A stretch of 64,000 nt of DNA from Heyndrickxia oleronia (lineage in GTDB: Bacteria; Bacillota; Bacilli; Bacillales; Bacillaceae_C), in contig NZ_CP065424.1 of assembly GCF_017809215.1 (NCBI RefSeq), forward strand, positions 486,001 to 550,000, given 5' to 3'. Position numbers and translations under genes: made by a program. Of the stretch, positions 61,125-64,000 are shown piece by piece; positions within the stretch are counted from its first letter, which is position 1; each line of letters opens with the position of its first letter. Under the pieces are notes generated by a model, which had not been told where the DNA came from, made no database searches, and was given only the letters and a program-made list of their open reading frames with translations.

Positions 61125-61530
61125 GTACTTTGGTTACCGAGACCGTGAAAAATCGACCTAGAGGGTAACGAACCCTATGCAAAGGTTACCGAATCCATGA
61201 AAAATCCACCTATGGGGTAACGGACCCTGTGCAAAGGTTACCGAATCTATGGGAAAACCACCTAAAGGGTAACGAACCCAGCGCAAAGGTTACCGAGTCG
61301 TCGAAAAATCCACCAAGAGGGTAACCGAACCGACGCAAAGGTTACCGAATCTATGAGAAATCCACCTAAAGGGTAACGAACCCAGCGCAAAGGTTACCGA
61401 ATCCATGAGAACTCCACCCATAGGGTAACGAAACTCGTGCAAAGGTTACCGAGTTGGCGAAAAATCCACCAACAGAGTAACCAAACCCACGCAAAGGTTC
61501 CCGAGTCCCCAAGAAACCACCTTCCCGGTA
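61125..61530 (+). repeat. minisatellite array 3: about 8 units of 52 bp
   Basis: GGTTACCGA (or GGTTCCCGA) recurs at 61132, 61184, 61236, 61288, 61340, 61392, 61444 and 61496, always 52 bp apart. Each unit has GTTACC and, about 30 bases on, GGTAAC: an inverted repeat. Unrelated in sequence to array 2 but with the same period. It lies between the HSP90-like gene and the helical-repeat gene, which are both on the minus strand. Confidence 0.95.
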
Positions 61531-61632
61531 TTTAAACTCTCTCTCTGCAAAACTTCAAATGCTTCTACGGCAATATCAAGGAAAAGCCAGCAATAGGGTT
61601 ATTACAAAGGCAATAAGTAAAGTTCGGAAATA

Positions 61633-63429
61633 TTAAACAAGTTTCAATAAGTACAATAAATTTTGATTCATCATCTCTAATTCATTATTTTTTAAAGGAT
61701 AATGCCCTAATAGTAAAGCCTGTATATAAAGAATTTGTACAATTACACATAGCTGTTCAGCTGTTTTATCTGATGTTAAGATGTTTTGAATTAATACATT
61801 ATTCCAATTTAAATAGAGAATAGGTCTTGCAGGCTCCTGAGGCTGCAATGACATTAATAAATCACTAAACAAGGAATTGGATGATTCTGCAATACGTTCT
61901 AATTCACGATCCTCTTGTGATTGATGGGAGTGAATAAAGAGAGTTGGTAAATGATTAGGTTCAAAACGTCGAAGTTCAACATTTACTTTAAAATCATTCA
62001 TTTTTTGATTGATTTCGTTAATGATTTGAACAAAGAGCTCTTCTTCTTCAGAATTTAATTTTTTTAACGTATCTGTCATTTCTAAGGGGTCAATTAAGCG
62101 AAGTTGATGATTAGATAATAGTAGGGAAAGTTTGTTTAAAATATAAATATCGTATGTGTAGCCACCATTAATTAAGTTCATTTGCTTCGCTCTTGCAATA
62201 TCCTGGATTTGACGAAAGGCATCAACAGTGTCTGTATAATAGACCGTTTCATCGGTTTTTAAGATTGTCTGCAGTGATTGTTCACCATTTAATGTTCTCA
62301 TTGGTAGATAAGGATATATAAATGATAAAAAGTCATCATCCTGACTAGCTAGTGCTTTAAATCCTAAGTAATGAATATGCATTAATTTACTTAAAGTAAC
62401 ATCGGGAAGGTCAATTATATTTTTCTTGATTGCTATTCCGAGACTCTCTCTCACCTGTTCTAATGCATCGTTTTGATAGAAATCTTCACGGGAGGCAATA
62501 GGACTAAGCTCATCTGTCCATAAAATACAATGAATGAATAATGCCCAATCGGGTAATAAATGCTGGCTTTCTTTTGTCACGAACATCCGATTTAGAAAGA
62601 CTGCATTTGATTTCTTGGCATTCATGTGGATTGTATGGGGAACAATATAAGCAATACCATATGTCCGACCTGTTTTATTCTCAATAAAAAAATAATCTTG
62701 ATAATCCATACCTAATATCTCTGAACCAAAAGCTAAGATGTCAGTACTAGACATTTGATGCAGGAGACTTTTATTAGCAAATTGATGGCTCCAGCGATTG
62801 ATTTCTTCTTCGAAGCCATTATATGCAAGAATAATGTTAGGCTCTAAACAAGCCCCGTATTTTTTTAACGTTTGGCGCAAGGTGCTAATTTCAAAACAAT
62901 CACCTGGTAAATTGAGCTTTTCTTTTCTACGTATATAGACCTTTGTTCCTGGAGTAAAAGTCTTTCCTTCCAGCTTGCGAATTTCATAGGTTCCATCCGC
63001 TTTTCCGCGCCATTCTATCGTTTCGTTATTTTTTGCTGAGGTAGAAACCATGACTATTTCATCACTGACGATAAAACAAGACAATAAGCCTATTCCAAAA
63101 CGGCCGATGAAATCAGAATTGGTATCTCCGAATGTTTTTTCACCTTTTGATGAATTAGCGATTGTTGCTAAAAATTGATGAACCTCTTCTTCTGTTAATC
63201 CAATCCCATTATCTTCAAAAATAATGGTAGGAGGTGAATCACCACTTTCTGTAAGTGATACATGAATATAAGGTTTAAAATCTTCATGATAATTACGTCT
63301 TGCGGTTAATGCATCGTTCGCATTTTGCAGTAGTTCACGGATATATACATCTTTTTCGTTATATAGATGGTTAGATAAAATATCTATCATTCCCGTTAAA
63401 TGAACTTGAAATCGTTGAGTATCATTCAT
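61633..63429 (-). CDS. HSP90-family ATPase-like protein
   Basis: A 598-residue protein with a GHKL ATPase domain like HtpG: RELLQNANDAL (N box), FEDNGIGLTEEEV (G1) and FIGRFGIGLLSCFIVS (lid/G2). The middle domain (about 235-400) follows the HSP90 pattern, and the C-terminal half is short and divergent without the EEVD end. Start: AAAGGAAT upstream. It is one of the HSP90-family paralogues found beside TPR-type genes. Possibly the first gene of the minus-strand block. Confidence 0.85.
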   Translation of the reverse strand: MNDTQRFQVHLTGMIDILSNHLYNEKDVYIRELLQNANDALTARRNYHEDFKPYIHVSLTESGDSPPTIIFEDNGIGLTEEEVHQFLATIANSSKGEKTFGDTNSDFIGRFGIGLLSCFIVSDEIVMVSTSAKNNETIEWRGKADGTYEIRKLEGKTFTPGTKVYIRRKEKLNLPGDCFEISTLRQTLKKYGACLEPNIILAYNGFEEEINRWSHQFANKSLLHQMSSTDILAFGSEILGMDYQDYFFIENKTGRTYGIAYIVPHTIHMNAKKSNAVFLNRMFVTKESQHLLPDWALFIHCILWTDELSPIASREDFYQNDALEQVRESLGIAIKKNIIDLPDVTLSKLMHIHYLGFKALASQDDDFLSFIYPYLPMRTLNGEQSLQTILKTDETVYYTDTVDAFRQIQDIARAKQMNLINGGYTYDIYILNKLSLLLSNHQLRLIDPLEMTDTLKKLNSEEEELFVQIINEINQKMNDFKVNVELRRFEPNHLPTLFIHSHQSQEDRELERIAESSNSLFSDLLMSLQPQEPARPILYLNWNNVLIQNILTSDKTAEQLCVIVQILYIQALLLGHYPLKNNELEMMNQNLLYLLKLV

Positions 63430-63725
63430 GAATGTATTCCTTTCTAAAAATATGAACTGATTTTATGCCTATATTATTGGTTGATTCTACCATTCTATAA
63501 TATTTATCATATGGCAAAAATAAGGTGATTACAACGGATTATGGAAATGACGATACTTTTTACCTATATGGATATTTATTGATGAGAGATGTGTATAGAA
63601 TTGCATAATTCCAATATCAGACAGACATACTATTTATCAATATGATTGGTGTAAGGTTGTATAGGTCTAATTGAGTATATATAGGTAATATAGCCCTGGA
63701 TCAATATCAGGAGGAAATAGATGTA

Positions 63726-64000
63726 ATGTCAAATCATATTAAAATGAGCTCAACCGAACTTGGGTCCCTTTGGACAACATACCATAAAAAGACAATGATT
63801 CTACGGATATTAGAGTACTTTATTGAGAAATCAGATGATCAAAGAGCAAAGGAACTGATGTCAGGTTTGTGGGAAGGGCTTCATCCGAAGGTCATCGAAA
63901 TTAAAACGTTGCTTGAAAATGAAGGTGCAGCCGTGCCAATTGGATTTACAAATGGAGATGTAAATCTTAGTGCACCTACATTATTTGAAAATGGCTTTGA
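63726..64000 (+). CDS. DUF3231 family protein (cut by window end)
   Basis: The first 91 residues of a DUF3231 protein: SSTELGSLWTTYHKKTMIL at the start and PIGFTNGDVNLSAPTLF later, both typical of the family, which is frequent in sporulating Bacillaceae. AGGAGG is 11 bases upstream of the ATG. The frame is open to the window edge. The proteins are helical bundles with ferritin-like appearance; their role is unknown. Divergent from the HSP90-like gene across 296 bases. Confidence 0.85.
   Translation, partial: MSNHIKMSSTELGSLWTTYHKKTMILRILEYFIEKSDDQRAKELMSGLWEGLHPKVIEIKTLLENEGAAVPIGFTNGDVNLSAPTLFENGF

Noticed and set aside
10205..61530. CRISPR arrays
   Set aside because: The three arrays are head-to-tail tandem repeats without unique spacers, and no cas genes are in the window.

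Overview
The window looks like chromosome of a low-GC Bacillaceae member (Bacillus sensu lato). Evidence: AT-rich codon use, strong AGGAGG-type ribosome binding sites, TTG/GTG starts, and close homologues of Bacillus subtilis KatA, PerR, bacillopeptidase F, YvgN, YvdT/S/R, YvdC, YvdD and FosB. There are no rRNA or tRNA genes, no CRISPR, no transposase and no prophage. It is ordinary, stress- and metabolism-oriented chromosome with unusual intergenic DNA.

Layout. 1-3.9 kb: a sugar-binding protein with a YesM/YesN-type two-component pair. 4-6.4 kb: PerR-box-controlled catalase, a PerR-like regulator and a zinc-ribbon microprotein. 6.4-8.9 kb: a chemoreceptor gene preceded by a c-di-GMP-I riboswitch. 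8.9-13.3 kb: a three-gene sugar ABC transporter whose binding-protein and permease genes are split by a 1.26-kb tandem array. 13.4-21.6 kb: methionine gamma-lyase, aldo/keto reductase, two MFS exporters, HxlR regulator, hydroxyacid dehydrogenase, NUDIX and DUF4097 proteins. 22.2-26.6 kb: a 1444-residue secreted subtilase (Bpr). 26.7-31.5 kb: HflX behind a leader-peptide/terminator attenuator, then a RelA/SpoT homologue with an intact hydrolase but eroded synthetase domain, then a second tandem array. 31.5-51.8 kb: many single genes (methyltransferases, GNATs, NUDIX, the yvdTSR drug-efflux operon with duplicated operators, YeiH/LysR, MOSC, LOG, S66 peptidase), including a frameshifted gene, an orphan DnaA domain I protein and a second beta clamp. 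51.9-56.4 kb: glycerate kinase/GntP permease with a divergent CdaR regulator, and FosB. 56.5-63.4 kb: a minus-strand block of SUFU-domain protein, RtcB, DUF4026/DUF2314 protein, helical-repeat protein, third tandem array and HSP90-like ATPase. The right edge cuts a DUF3231 gene.

The most unusual material is non-coding. (1) Three intergenic minisatellites have unrelated sequences but periods of about 103 (made of about 20.6-bp sub-units), 52 and 52 bp, all close to whole helical turns; units of the two 52-bp arrays carry inverted repeats. (2) An interspersed repeat of up to about 190 bp occurs in six copies, one of which supplies the C-terminus of GntP. (3) The genes for RtcB and a methyltransferase each have a short leader ORF followed by three segments A-B-C in which B can pair either with A or with C, and C lies at the gene's ribosome binding site. 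This suggests translational switches. HflX has a leader peptide plus a transcription terminator. All functional statements about these elements are inference from sequence.
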